Of a stretch of 26,274 nucleotides of DNA, positions 6,676-13,696 are shown one piece after another. The stretch is from CAZQBY01 sp964540655. GTDB taxonomy: Archaea; Altiarchaeota; Altiarchaeia; JAFGQM01. The position numbers and the translations under genes are program-made. The DNA lies in contig CAZINR010000013.1 of assembly GCA_964540655.1 (NCBI GenBank), forward strand, positions 1 to 26,274. Reading direction: 5' to 3'. The notes under the pieces are model-generated. The model had not been told where the DNA came from, searched no databases, and saw nothing but the letters and a program-made list of their open reading frames with translations. How positions within the stretch are numbered: the first letter of the stretch is position 1; each line of letters starts with the position of its first letter.

Positions 6676-7350
6676 CTAGGGTCTGAGCTCGAACGCGTAG
6701 AAGATGCCGGGGAGTTCGTTGGGCATGGCCTTCTCGCCGATCTTCCTGACGCTGAAACCTGATTCAGATGCCATGCCTTTCATCTCCTCCACCGCCCCGA
6801 AGTTGGCCTGGGCGAAGTATATCCTCCCGCCCTGCTTCAGATGGTCTCGGACTCCCGCGAAGAAGGCCTTGTGCGTCCTCAGCCCCGGGTCCCACATAGA
6901 GGCCTCCACCAGGTCGCGCGCAGCTCGGTCGGTGAATGGGAGGTTGGCGGTTATCACGTCGAAGTCGCCCTCCGGCACGTTGCTGAAGACGTCGGACAGC
7001 CGGGCCCCTATTCTGAGATTGTGAAGCTCCGAGTTCGCCTTTATCGACTTGACCGCGCTGGGGTTTATGTCCGCGCAGACTACTTCTCCGGCCCCTTTCA
7101 GCTTCGCAATGATGCCGATGACACCCACGCCGCTGCAGACGTCCAGGACGCTCTCGCCCTCTTTTACGGTGAAGTTCTCGACCAGCGGTTGGCTGTCCTC
7201 GCAGGGTATGAACGCGTCCCTGCACACGATGAAGCGTCTGCCCATGTATTCGCTGACCATGCCGCAGTCCGGTATCGATCTGAACTGGCGCTGTCTCTTC
7301 TTCTGCCATGCTATTATCTGCCCCCTCTGCTCCTTGGTCAGCCTTACCAC
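6676..7350 (-). CDS. class I SAM-dependent methyltransferase (small-domain/HemK-like)
   Basis: Rossmann methyltransferase, 224 residues from a GTG at 7350. Motif I is VLDVCSGVGVIGI (68-80), the acidic residue follows in CADINPSAV (92-100), and motif IV is NLPF (136-139), a variant of the NPPY/F motif of enzymes that methylate nitrogen on glutamine or bases. The N-terminal segment MVRLTKEQRGQIIAWQKKRQRQF is basic and may bind RNA. Substrate unknown: ribosomal RNA, tRNA or a release factor are all possible. The frame could be extended to a TTG at 7392, but that extension would translate the TATA box (7369-7380), which sits the right distance before the GTG. The promoter faces a divergent gene across a palindrome at 7383-7405. 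Confidence 0.8.
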   Translation of the reverse strand: MVRLTKEQRGQIIAWQKKRQRQFRSIPDCGMVSEYMGRRFIVCRDAFIPCEDSQPLVENFTVKEGESVLDVCSGVGVIGIIAKLKGAGEVVCADINPSAVKSIKANSELHNLRIGARLSDVFSNVPEGDFDVITANLPFTDRAARDLVEASMWDPGLRTHKAFFAGVRDHLKQGGRIYFAQANFGAVEEMKGMASESGFSVRKIGEKAMPNELPGIFYAFELRP

Positions 7351-7368
7351 GCCACAGATTGCCTGACC

Positions 7369-7380
7369 TATAATTAAAAC
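7369..7380 (-). promoter_or_regulatory. TATA box of the minus-strand methyltransferase
   Basis: On the minus strand GTTTTAATTATA lies 19-30 bases before the GTG at 7350, giving a leaderless start there and arguing against the upstream TTG. Confidence 0.6.
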
Positions 7381-7382
7381 AA

Positions 7383-7405
7383 AGTAGTCCAATTATTGGA
7401 CTACT
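7383..7405. promoter_or_regulatory. palindromic operator candidate between divergent promoters
   Basis: AGTAGTCCAA (7383-7392), spacer TTA, and TTGGACTACT (7396-7405) make a perfect 10+10 bp inverted repeat. It fills the space between the TATA box of the minus-strand methyltransferase (7369-7380) and that of the plus-strand membrane protein (7408-7416), so one bound dimer could cover the BRE region of both promoters. The cognate regulator is unknown; a TrmB-type regulator is encoded nearby at 7929-8690 but nothing ties it to this site. Confidence 0.65.
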
Positions 7406-7407
7406 AA

Positions 7408-7416
7408 GATTTTATG
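7408..7416 (+). promoter_or_regulatory. TATA box of the four-helix membrane protein gene
   Basis: GATTTTATG lies 25-33 bases before the ATG at 7441, consistent with a leaderless mRNA. It directly abuts the palindrome at 7383-7405. Confidence 0.55.
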
Positions 7417-7440
7417 CAGCGTTACTCAGGTTAATCGGGG

Positions 7441-7932
7441 ATGGTCTATGAGACTCTGTACGTGATATCGGGCGCAGGCCTTCTGGTTTTCAGCTCGAGG
7501 GTGAAGGAAGACTCGCCCTCTTGGATAATGAACATTTGGGGCCTTGTATTGATCCTGGCGGGAATCGGATTTTTCAGAGACTTCGTCCAAACGTACAGTC
7601 TCCTGCCATTCTTCATGATGTGCGGGATAATCACGTCGAGGGTAGCCGGCGGGTGGATGAAACCGATATTGTTCCTTTCCTCGATTTTCTTGTTCGTCTT
7701 TCCCGCATTGAGCTACGGGGACATGTTCTTCTCGTCGCTCAGATACATCCTCATCGCCGTAATCGTGCTGGGTGGTGTTTATGTCGTCGCCGGAGGCGCG
7801 CGCGCCGAGAGTCCCAGGACTCAGCTCGGCCCTTCTAAAATAAAAAATAAACCGATTAAGGAGAAACTCCCCAAACCTGAATCGAAGAATCCTGCAGTGT
7901 ACGACCTCCCCTCCAGTTGGGACGACCCCTAG
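7441..7932 (+). CDS. four-helix integral membrane protein, unknown function
   Basis: The 163-residue protein has about four hydrophobic helices (roughly 5-18, 29-43, 53-65 with 76-92, and 100-118) and a polar, proline- and lysine-rich tail (about 120-163) that should lie in the cytoplasm. No enzyme or transporter motif is seen and no family is recognised. ATG 7441 is supported by a TATA box 25-33 bases upstream and by a palindromic operator candidate before it. It is divergent from a methyltransferase gene and convergent with the TrmB-like gene: its TAG lies in the palindrome CTAG (7929-7932) that also encodes the other gene's stop. Confidence 0.7.
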   Translation: MVYETLYVISGAGLLVFSSRVKEDSPSWIMNIWGLVLILAGIGFFRDFVQTYSLLPFFMMCGIITSRVAGGWMKPILFLSSIFLFVFPALSYGDMFFSSLRYILIAVIVLGGVYVVAGGARAESPRTQLGPSKIKNKPIKEKLPKPESKNPAVYDLPSSWDDP

Positions 7933-8690
7933 GCCCTCGCCTTCTTCCAGAGGTATTCAAAATACTCCTTGTAGGATTGAGCGAGTTCCTCATTTATCAT
8001 CATGAAGCAAAGCGGCTGCCCCCCGCTCCATATGACATTGACCACGCGGTCTTCGTAGACGTTTATCACTGCCGGGCTCTCTATGTTCCTGGGAAGGTAC
8101 CTGATCTCAAAATCCCTGCGAAGATGCTTTTTCGGATTCTTGAGCCGCTCGCCCATGCTCTTTTTGAAGAGTATCCTCATGGATATCCCGTCCCTCACCC
8201 TCGTGTTGTTCCATATCTTGAAGAACTCGGGCATGGCCTCTATCTCCCTGCCCATCGCGCCTATCAGCAGCAGCTCGGCGCCGGGATTCTTCAAAACATC
8301 CCGCCTCATAGTCTTGAAGCCGTCCAGCCCACTCAGTATCTGGGCCTCTGCGATGGGCTTGATGTCCGGATAGCTCTCTTCGATTTTCGAGACGAGCTCG
8401 GAGACCTCTCTCTTGTAACCCTCTATCTCCCTTCCCATCCCATTGACCAGCTCCAGCAGGCTCTCCGGCTTGGTGGCCTCGAAGTATTTCCTGGAATCCT
8501 TTATGACATAAGAGACGAGGCCCCTTTCCTGCAGCCTGCCTATGCTGTTGTAGACCGTCGACTTCCTGAAATCCGTCTCCTTGACTATCCTCCTGGAAGG
8601 AGAAGGACCCAGCTTGAGCAGGGTCAGGTAGACCTGTATCTCCGCGTTGCTCAATCCGATTTTCTCCAGGACGCTCAGGTCCATCTTCAT
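7929..8690 (-). CDS. TrmB-family transcriptional regulator
   Basis: Archaeal-type regulator, 253 residues. Residues about 8-66 form a winged helix: LEKIGLSNAEIQVYLTLLKLG, then PSRRIVKETDFRKSTVYNSIGRLQERGLV with the recognition helix near STVYNSIGRL. A coiled linker (about 78-108) leads to a C-terminal domain (about 110-250) that resembles the phospholipase D-like fold of TrmB effector domains. Known TrmB proteins control sugar uptake and central metabolism, but the long sugar-binding extension of the Thermococcus type is not present here, so the ligand is unknown. The ATG overlaps the ligase stop (ATGA), so it is the last gene of the pyrE-argC-mptA-lig cluster. Confidence 0.85.
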   Translation of the reverse strand: MKMDLSVLEKIGLSNAEIQVYLTLLKLGPSPSRRIVKETDFRKSTVYNSIGRLQERGLVSYVIKDSRKYFEATKPESLLELVNGMGREIEGYKREVSELVSKIEESYPDIKPIAEAQILSGLDGFKTMRRDVLKNPGAELLLIGAMGREIEAMPEFFKIWNNTRVRDGISMRILFKKSMGERLKNPKKHLRRDFEIRYLPRNIESPAVINVYEDRVVNVIWSGGQPLCFMMINEELAQSYKEYFEYLWKKARA

Positions 8691-10423
8691 TTGCCGTACA
8701 TCTGCACCACTTCTTCGGTGCTGGTCGCATCCTCCGGCTTTTTCTCGCGATACCGCTTGAATCGCGGGAACCTCAGAGACAGCCCCTTCCCCAGTTCGCC
8801 CTTGCCGCAGGAATGGGCCGGGCTCTCGGTTATCTCCGCCCCGCTGACCTCCATGACGATCTGGGGCTCGAACCAGATGTCCGGCTCCATCTCGCTCCTC
8901 ACCCGGGCCGGTTTGCCCTCCGAGATTATTCCCTTGAACTTCTTCAGCATCCCATCCAGCACCTCGTCGGTGAAGCCTGTCCCTATCTTGCAGAAGCTCT
9001 CGAACAAATCCTTGTCAGCGTTGTAGGTCGCCCCCAAAAGAGTGCCATATTTGCCTGCCCTCTTTCCCGTCCCGTAAAAAGCGCCTATGAGAACCAGGTC
9101 AAATGTGTCCGCCAGCCCCTCTCGATAGTCCTTCTTCCACTTTATCCACATCCATTCCCGCGCGCCTGCGCGGTATATGGACTCCTCGCCGAGAGACTTG
9201 GCCATTATCCCCTCGGTGCCGCGCTCCAGCCCCTCGTCGAAGAACCTCTTGACCTCTTTCAGGTCTTCAGTGATTATCCTGTTCGCGAAGGTTATCTCTT
9301 TCGACTCTTTTACTATGCCTTCGAGTTTTTCCCTCCTTTCCGCATACGGTTTCTTCATGTAATCCTCATCGCCCAGCAGCAGCAGGTCGAACAGAAACAG
9401 CCTCACTGGTATCTTCTTGGCGTACTTCTCTATGTCGTACTTACGCTTCCTCTGCATCAGGACCTGGAACGGGAGAAGTTTGCCGCCCTTCACCGCCACG
9501 ACCTCCCCTTCCATTACGGCCTTCTTCGCGCCGACCTGTTTCTTAAGGGACCGGATGACGTCCGGGTACTGCGCGGTTATGTCATCCAGCCTCCTGGAGA
9601 ATATGCTGATCTTGTCCCCATCCTTGTGTATCTGGACTCTCTCACCGTCGTATTTCTCCTCCACGGCGAACTTCTCCATCTTGTCGGGGATGTCTTTGAG
9701 CTCCGGCACTCGCTGTGCTGCCATCATCTTTATCGGCCGACCGACCATTGGCTTTATCTTCTCCACACCCCCCAGCCCGTGCTTGGCCAGCTCTTTGGCC
9801 ACCAGCCCTATGTCGCTGGATATGTTGTAGGCCCGCTCGATCGCGGGGCGGTTGCTCTTCTCCTCGGCGTAGAGAGTCGCCAGCGCGTCTAAAAGGGTCA
9901 TCGCCCCCGTGCCCAGCCGCATGGTCTCAAGAGCTATCCTCACTATGTAGCGCGCCTCCAGGGGCTCGGCTCCGGTGAGCAGCCCGGCCAGGGTCTTTAT
10001 CTTGACGTCCTGCGATTTCGAGCCGGATGCGGAGGCTATCTTATGGAAAGCGTCGAACAGCCCCTTAAGCGACACACTGCCCCTCTCGCCGCCGGTGAAA
10101 GATGCCAGGGAGACCCCCTTGCCGGAGCCTATCATCTCCTCGGCCGCCAGCCCCAGGTCCCCCACCTCCTTGAACTTCCTGGAGACGTCCTTGGGAAGCC
10201 GGTGCGCCGCCATGGCTATGGCCTGGATCATCATCTTGTCGCCTATGCCCAGGACGACGTCCTCATACTCCGCCGTGAAGTGGCCGAGGCAGAGGTAGGC
10301 GACCTTGTCGATCTCGCTCTTAGGAGTCTTCTCGAACAGCTCGACCAGCAGGTCGGTCATCTCCAGGCGGGACTGGGTCCCTTCCAGCTTCTGGAAATAA
10401 CCGGCTACGACAGAGAACTCCAT
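8687..10423 (-). CDS. lig: ATP-dependent DNA ligase
   Basis: Replicative and repair ligase of the archaeal type, 578 residues. The N-terminal DNA-binding domain fills about 1-235. The adenylated lysine is K257 in EEKYDGERVQIHK (motif I). Other nucleotidyltransferase motifs follow: FSRRLDDITAQYPD, VMEGEVVAV (motif III region), RLFLFDLLLL, GTEGIMAKSL (motif IV) and WIKWKKDY (motif V). The C-terminal OB domain ends with the conserved RFPRFKRYREKKPEDATS pattern. Start: a longer frame from 10489 exists, but the ATG at 10423 gives the usual archaeal N terminus, follows a TATA-like CTTTATTC (10441-10448) on the minus strand and avoids running into mptA. It sits 31 bases after mptA and overlaps the TrmB-like gene by four bases. 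Confidence 0.96.
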   Translation of the reverse strand: MEFSVVAGYFQKLEGTQSRLEMTDLLVELFEKTPKSEIDKVAYLCLGHFTAEYEDVVLGIGDKMMIQAIAMAAHRLPKDVSRKFKEVGDLGLAAEEMIGSGKGVSLASFTGGERGSVSLKGLFDAFHKIASASGSKSQDVKIKTLAGLLTGAEPLEARYIVRIALETMRLGTGAMTLLDALATLYAEEKSNRPAIERAYNISSDIGLVAKELAKHGLGGVEKIKPMVGRPIKMMAAQRVPELKDIPDKMEKFAVEEKYDGERVQIHKDGDKISIFSRRLDDITAQYPDVIRSLKKQVGAKKAVMEGEVVAVKGGKLLPFQVLMQRKRKYDIEKYAKKIPVRLFLFDLLLLGDEDYMKKPYAERREKLEGIVKESKEITFANRIITEDLKEVKRFFDEGLERGTEGIMAKSLGEESIYRAGAREWMWIKWKKDYREGLADTFDLVLIGAFYGTGKRAGKYGTLLGATYNADKDLFESFCKIGTGFTDEVLDGMLKKFKGIISEGKPARVRSEMEPDIWFEPQIVMEVSGAEITESPAHSCGKGELGKGLSLRFPRFKRYREKKPEDATSTEEVVQMYGK

Positions 10424-10454
10424 GATTGTTAATAGAACGGGAATAAAGGAAAAT

Positions 10455-11249
10455 CTAAGACTCTGCGCTCCCCTCCGCCATAACGTCATGGCGGTGTATG
10501 CTCTCCTGGGAGACGGTCCGGGCCCTTATCTTACAGTCCTTGAATCTCTTCCCGGCCGAGTCGAGTATCCCGCGGGTGACGTCCTCGACGAACTTCGGGT
10601 TGCCGTAGATGCGCCTGACCATCTCGTTCTCGTCCTCCGTCTTCACCAGCGTGTAGACCTCGCAGGAGAAGGCCGGCTCCACGCACTCTATCAGCTCGTT
10701 CAGGCCGATTTTTTTCTCAAAGCCGCACTCTACCTCCAGCTCCCCGATTGCGCGCTGGATGTGCGGCCTTTTTGTGTTCTCCTTGGAGTGGGGGCAGGCC
10801 GTGTTGCCTACGACCGACACCCTCAGAACCTTGCGGTACTCCCCGTCTGCATAGATCGTCTTCACGAAGATGTCGTGAGTCTCCATGGTGTCTCTCCCTG
10901 AAACCGGCGTCTTCTTCTCCACGACCAGCTCAGCCCTCAAACCCACCTCCGCGCGCGAGAATGGATGCTTGCCCTTAAGACGCTCGATTATCTTCTTCTC
11001 CAGCTCCTCGAAGGTCTCGTGCTTGTAGGCGGCTTCTTCATTAACCGCCTCGCTTATCGACTCCACCAGGCGGGACATGTGCGCCCCCTTTTTGTCTTTG
11101 GGCAGGTCTATGTAGATGTCGAAGGTGGGCACGAACTTGTACATGTGCCCCCCGAACCCCGTCTTGACCAGGGTGCGCAGGTTGGTTATCCCTACCCTCT
11201 CCAGCTTCTCCGAAATAGCAGGTCTGCATTCCTGGGTCTCTTTGTTCAT
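10455..11249 (-). CDS. mptA: GTP cyclohydrolase, MptA/FolE2 type
   Basis: Opens the imidazole ring of GTP, the first step toward methanopterin (MptA, iron-dependent, 7,8-dihydroneopterin cyclic phosphate product) or folate-type pterins (FolE2). The 264-residue protein shows the family marks GAHMSRLVESI (55-65), and the metal-site segment NTACPHS (149-155) with C152 and H154. Length is normal for both. In an archaeon MptA is the more likely name, but sequence by eye does not separate it from FolE2. It lies six bases downstream of argC on the same strand, so it is part of the pyrE-argC-mptA-lig-trmB-like cluster. The presence of this enzyme suggests that the organism makes a pterin C1 carrier. 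Confidence 0.88.
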   Translation of the reverse strand: MNKETQECRPAISEKLERVGITNLRTLVKTGFGGHMYKFVPTFDIYIDLPKDKKGAHMSRLVESISEAVNEEAAYKHETFEELEKKIIERLKGKHPFSRAEVGLRAELVVEKKTPVSGRDTMETHDIFVKTIYADGEYRKVLRVSVVGNTACPHSKENTKRPHIQRAIGELEVECGFEKKIGLNELIECVEPAFSCEVYTLVKTEDENEMVRRIYGNPKFVEDVTRGILDSAGKRFKDCKIRARTVSQESIHRHDVMAEGSAES

Positions 11250-11255
11250 TTAGAA

Positions 11256-12239
11256 TCAAGGGCAGATGCCCAGCTGCTCCAGTCCGGCGGTCTCCTTGAA
11301 TCCGGCCATCAGGTTCATGTTCTGGATCGCCTGCCCCGAGGCGCCTTTCACAAGATTGTCGATGGCAGAGAACAGCACCAGCCGGCCCTTGGACTCGGTG
11401 AAGCCGCCCACGTGGCAGAAGTTCGACCCGCGCACCTCTAAAACCGTCGGTATGTCGTCCACTACGGCGGTGAACGGCTCGCTTTTGTAAGTCTTCCTGT
11501 AGATGTCCTTGACTTTCTCCAGGTCTCCCTTGACGAAGGCGTGGACCGTGGTCCCGATGCCCCTGGTGAAAGGGGAGAGGTGCGGCGTGAAGTGTATCTC
11601 CGTGCCCAGCTCCTGCTCCATCTCCGGGATGTGGCGGTGGTCGCCCACCTTATAGGGTATGAGGTTCTCGTTGACCCAGGAGAAATGCGTGGTCTCCTTC
11701 GGCTCCCTGCCCGCGCCACTGACTCCGGTCTTGGAGTCGACGATTATCCTGTCTATTTCATAGTTCCTAACCAGTGGCCAGAGCGCGAGTATCGCGCCGG
11801 TCGCGAAGCAGCCCGGATTGGCCACTATGCGCGCCTGTTTGATTCCCTCCCGATGAATCTCCGGCAGCCCGTAGACCGCCTGCGGTATAAGCTCCGGGGC
11901 GCCGTGCTTGACCCTGTAGGTCTGCTCGTAGGTCCTGGCGTTCTTGAGCCGGAAGTCGGCAGACAAATCGATGATCTTGGTGTCGAGCTCCTGGACGTAA
12001 GCCATGGCCTTAGTGTGCGGGGTGCAGACGAAGACGAAATCCGCCTTGTTCGCCTTCTTCTGGCTATAATCCTCGAATTCCAAATCCGTGTGGAGCTCCT
12101 TGTGCAGTTCCCCCACCCTCTTTCCCTGGTGCTGCCTCGAGCTCACGCTGATTTCGTCCACCTTCGGGTGGTCCGCCAGAATCCTCAGCAGCTCGCCGCC
12201 CGTGTAGCCTGAGCCCCCTATGATGTAGACGCTTGTCAT
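11256..12239 (-). CDS. argC: N-acetyl-gamma-glutamyl-phosphate reductase (ArgC/LysY family)
   Basis: NADP-dependent reductase forming N-acetylglutamate semialdehyde in arginine synthesis; LysY paralogues act on carrier-protein-bound aminoadipate or glutamate. The 327-residue protein starts with the dinucleotide motif GGSGYTGGELLRIL (8-21). The active-site Cys is C144 in NPGCFAT, and GDHRHIPEM holds the catalytic His. HLSPFTRGI is the family's substrate-loop motif. Its start overlaps the pyrE stop (ATGA), and mptA follows after six bases. No argB, argD, argJ or lysW is in the window, so arginine versus lysine use cannot be decided from context; ArgC is the default name. Confidence 0.92.
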   Translation of the reverse strand: MTSVYIIGGSGYTGGELLRILADHPKVDEISVSSRQHQGKRVGELHKELHTDLEFEDYSQKKANKADFVFVCTPHTKAMAYVQELDTKIIDLSADFRLKNARTYEQTYRVKHGAPELIPQAVYGLPEIHREGIKQARIVANPGCFATGAILALWPLVRNYEIDRIIVDSKTGVSGAGREPKETTHFSWVNENLIPYKVGDHRHIPEMEQELGTEIHFTPHLSPFTRGIGTTVHAFVKGDLEKVKDIYRKTYKSEPFTAVVDDIPTVLEVRGSNFCHVGGFTESKGRLVLFSAIDNLVKGASGQAIQNMNLMAGFKETAGLEQLGICP

Positions 12240-12826
12240 TCTCCCAGATAGACCAGGACCTTGGAATACTGGTCCTGGCTGATGAACCCCTTGTCCACCA
12301 TATGGGAAAGGAGCTCTTTTAGAGTCACCAGCTTGTGGAGGTTGACCTTGTTCTTGAGCATGACGTTCTCTCCTCCCTGCTCCCGGTCCAGGACGATGGC
12401 CAGGTCCGCGACCTTGATCCCGGCGTCCCTCACCGCCTTGACGAAGTCGACCTTGCTGGTCCCGCGCGTCATCAAATCGTCGATGAGCACCGCCCTTTCG
12501 TCGCCCTTCACCATCCCCTCGATGCGGGAGTGCGTGCCGTAGTCCTTCGGCTTCTTGCGGACGTAGGCCATCGGCATCTCGAGCTTGAGGGCGATTGCCG
12601 TCGAGAGCGGTATGCCCGCGGTCTCCATGCCCGCGACGATGTCCGCGCCCGTCTTCTTGACCATATCCGCCAGCGCGGTGGTGACCGTATCGAAGGACTC
12701 CGGATAAGATGGAAGGACGCGCAGGTCCACGTAAATCGGACTCTTCTCGCCGCTGACGAGCGTGAACTCGCCGAAGCGGACGACGTTCGCATTCGTGAGC
12801 GCCTCCAGAACCTTGTTCTTGTCCAC
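12236..12826 (-). CDS. pyrE: orotate phosphoribosyltransferase
   Basis: Joins orotate to PRPP to give OMP in de novo UMP synthesis. The 196-residue protein is of usual length. The PRPP-binding motif is AVLIDDLMTRGTS (112-124), and YVRKKPKDYGTHSRIEG (88-104) is the flexible catalytic loop with its lysines and the conserved GTHSRIEG. The start codon is GTG at 12826; TATA-like ATTTAATAAG lies 31-40 bases upstream (12857-12866). It heads the five-gene minus-strand cluster and overlaps argC by four bases. It is a stand-alone protein, not fused to PyrF. Confidence 0.95.
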   Translation of the reverse strand: MDKNKVLEALTNANVVRFGEFTLVSGEKSPIYVDLRVLPSYPESFDTVTTALADMVKKTGADIVAGMETAGIPLSTAIALKLEMPMAYVRKKPKDYGTHSRIEGMVKGDERAVLIDDLMTRGTSKVDFVKAVRDAGIKVADLAIVLDREQGGENVMLKNKVNLHKLVTLKELLSHMVDKGFISQDQYSKVLVYLGE

Positions 12827-12856
12827 TTTTTTGACCCCCGTATATTAGAAACTGGG

Positions 12857-12866
12857 CTTATTAAAT
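12857..12866 (-). promoter_or_regulatory. TATA-like element of pyrE cluster
   Basis: ATTTAATAAG on the minus strand, 31-40 bases before the pyrE GTG, in the 44-base gap after the HTH gene. A second A/T-rich block (TAATATA, 12841-12847) is too close to the start codon to be the main TATA box. Confidence 0.4.
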
Positions 12867-12870
12867 CCGA

Positions 12871-13659
12871 TTATTCCTCTTCGAGCCAGGCGGTGGGGTC
12901 TTCTCTGCCGGACCTCCTTTTTTTGGCCTTCAGTCTCCTATGGCGCTCTTTGATGAGCCTGAGCCTTTCCGACCCCCTCATAGGAGGCTTTTTCTTCGCT
13001 TCAGCACGCTCGCTTGATGGCTTATTTCCCACAACATTCTCCCTGGCTCCGAGGCCTATGACCCATCGCCCTTCCTTGCCTCTTCTATGCGCTGGCTTCC
13101 TGACAAACCTCCCTGCGTCCGGAGTCAGCCGCTCTGCGTTTCTTTCAGCCCATTCCTTGGGCACCCGATAGGCGCCCTCGGAGACGCAGGGGACTATGCC
13201 CCTCTCAATCCATCTCTGAACAGTGTGCGGGTCTCTCCCCCAGAGCCTTGAAAGCTGATGCGTCCCATAACTGTTCTCTTTTACGGCCCTTCTTCTCAGA
13301 AGTTTTTCCCTCACTTCGGGGGTTGTGTACCAGCCATCGCCGACCCACCTCGTTTCTCCCTCCATGTACTTTACCCGATGCAGGGCCGATTCCTCCATGC
13401 CCAGTTCCCTGGCGAGCGACGTTATGTTGACGGTATGCCTTCGGGCATCCCTTATCAGTTTGGCGGCCGCACCCCTCTTTATGTGTACGGCCCTAGGCCT
13501 GATGTGCAGCACATCCATGCTCAAACCTGTTTTATCCTCCCAGGTGCCGTCGCGGATGCATCTGCGCAGGGTCGCTGCCTTCCATCTCCCCTTAGTATCC
13601 TTCTCCACGCGTTTGAGTTTCACATGCCCCGGCGGCGTTGGCCTCGGTTTTCCCGGCAT
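12871..13659 (-). CDS. basic protein with helix-turn-helix domains, unknown
   Basis: A 262-residue, strongly basic protein with at least two DNA-binding-like domains. Residues about 75-98 (TVNITSLARELGMEESALHRVKYM) look like a helix-turn-helix. Residues 131-172 have the MerR/excisionase pattern: YGTHQLSRLWGRDPHTVQRWIERGIVPCVSEGAYRVPKEW, where a helix-turn-helix leads into a wing that ends in a hydrophobic helix. The first 55 residues may hold a third, worn unit. The last 80 residues are a lysine/arginine-rich tail. It could be a transcription factor or a nucleoid protein; no family is recognised. ATG 13659 was chosen over a TTG two codons upstream, because a TATA box on the minus strand (13682-13692) fits it. 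It is divergent from hisF with overlapping promoters and 44 bases upstream of pyrE. Confidence 0.7.
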   Translation of the reverse strand: MPGKPRPTPPGHVKLKRVEKDTKGRWKAATLRRCIRDGTWEDKTGLSMDVLHIRPRAVHIKRGAAAKLIRDARRHTVNITSLARELGMEESALHRVKYMEGETRWVGDGWYTTPEVREKLLRRRAVKENSYGTHQLSRLWGRDPHTVQRWIERGIVPCVSEGAYRVPKEWAERNAERLTPDAGRFVRKPAHRRGKEGRWVIGLGARENVVGNKPSSERAEAKKKPPMRGSERLRLIKERHRRLKAKKRRSGREDPTAWLEEE

Positions 13660-13663
13660 ATCC

Positions 13664-13692
13664 AATTTTAACCGTCAAGGCACAAAAATATG
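13664..13692. promoter_or_regulatory. overlapping divergent promoters of hisF and the HTH gene
   Basis: On the plus strand AATTTTAAC (13664-13672) lies 25-33 bases before the hisF ATG. On the minus strand CATATTTTTGT (13682-13692) lies 23-33 bases before the HTH gene's ATG. Each TATA box lies within the space between the other promoter's TATA box and its start codon, so the two promoters probably interfere with each other. Confidence 0.5.
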
Positions 13693-13696
13693 CGAA

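Noticed and set aside
7351..7392. TTG-started extension of the minus-strand methyltransferase
   Set aside because: The extension covers the TATA box and would begin inside the palindrome at 7383-7405.
10424..10489. N-terminal extension of DNA ligase by 22 residues
   Set aside because: It would overlap the end of mptA and is not expected in archaeal ligases, which start close to the DNA-binding domain.
13325..13696. N-terminal extension of HisF
   Set aside because: It is antisense to the HTH gene; HisF proteins start with MLTKRIIPCLD or similar.
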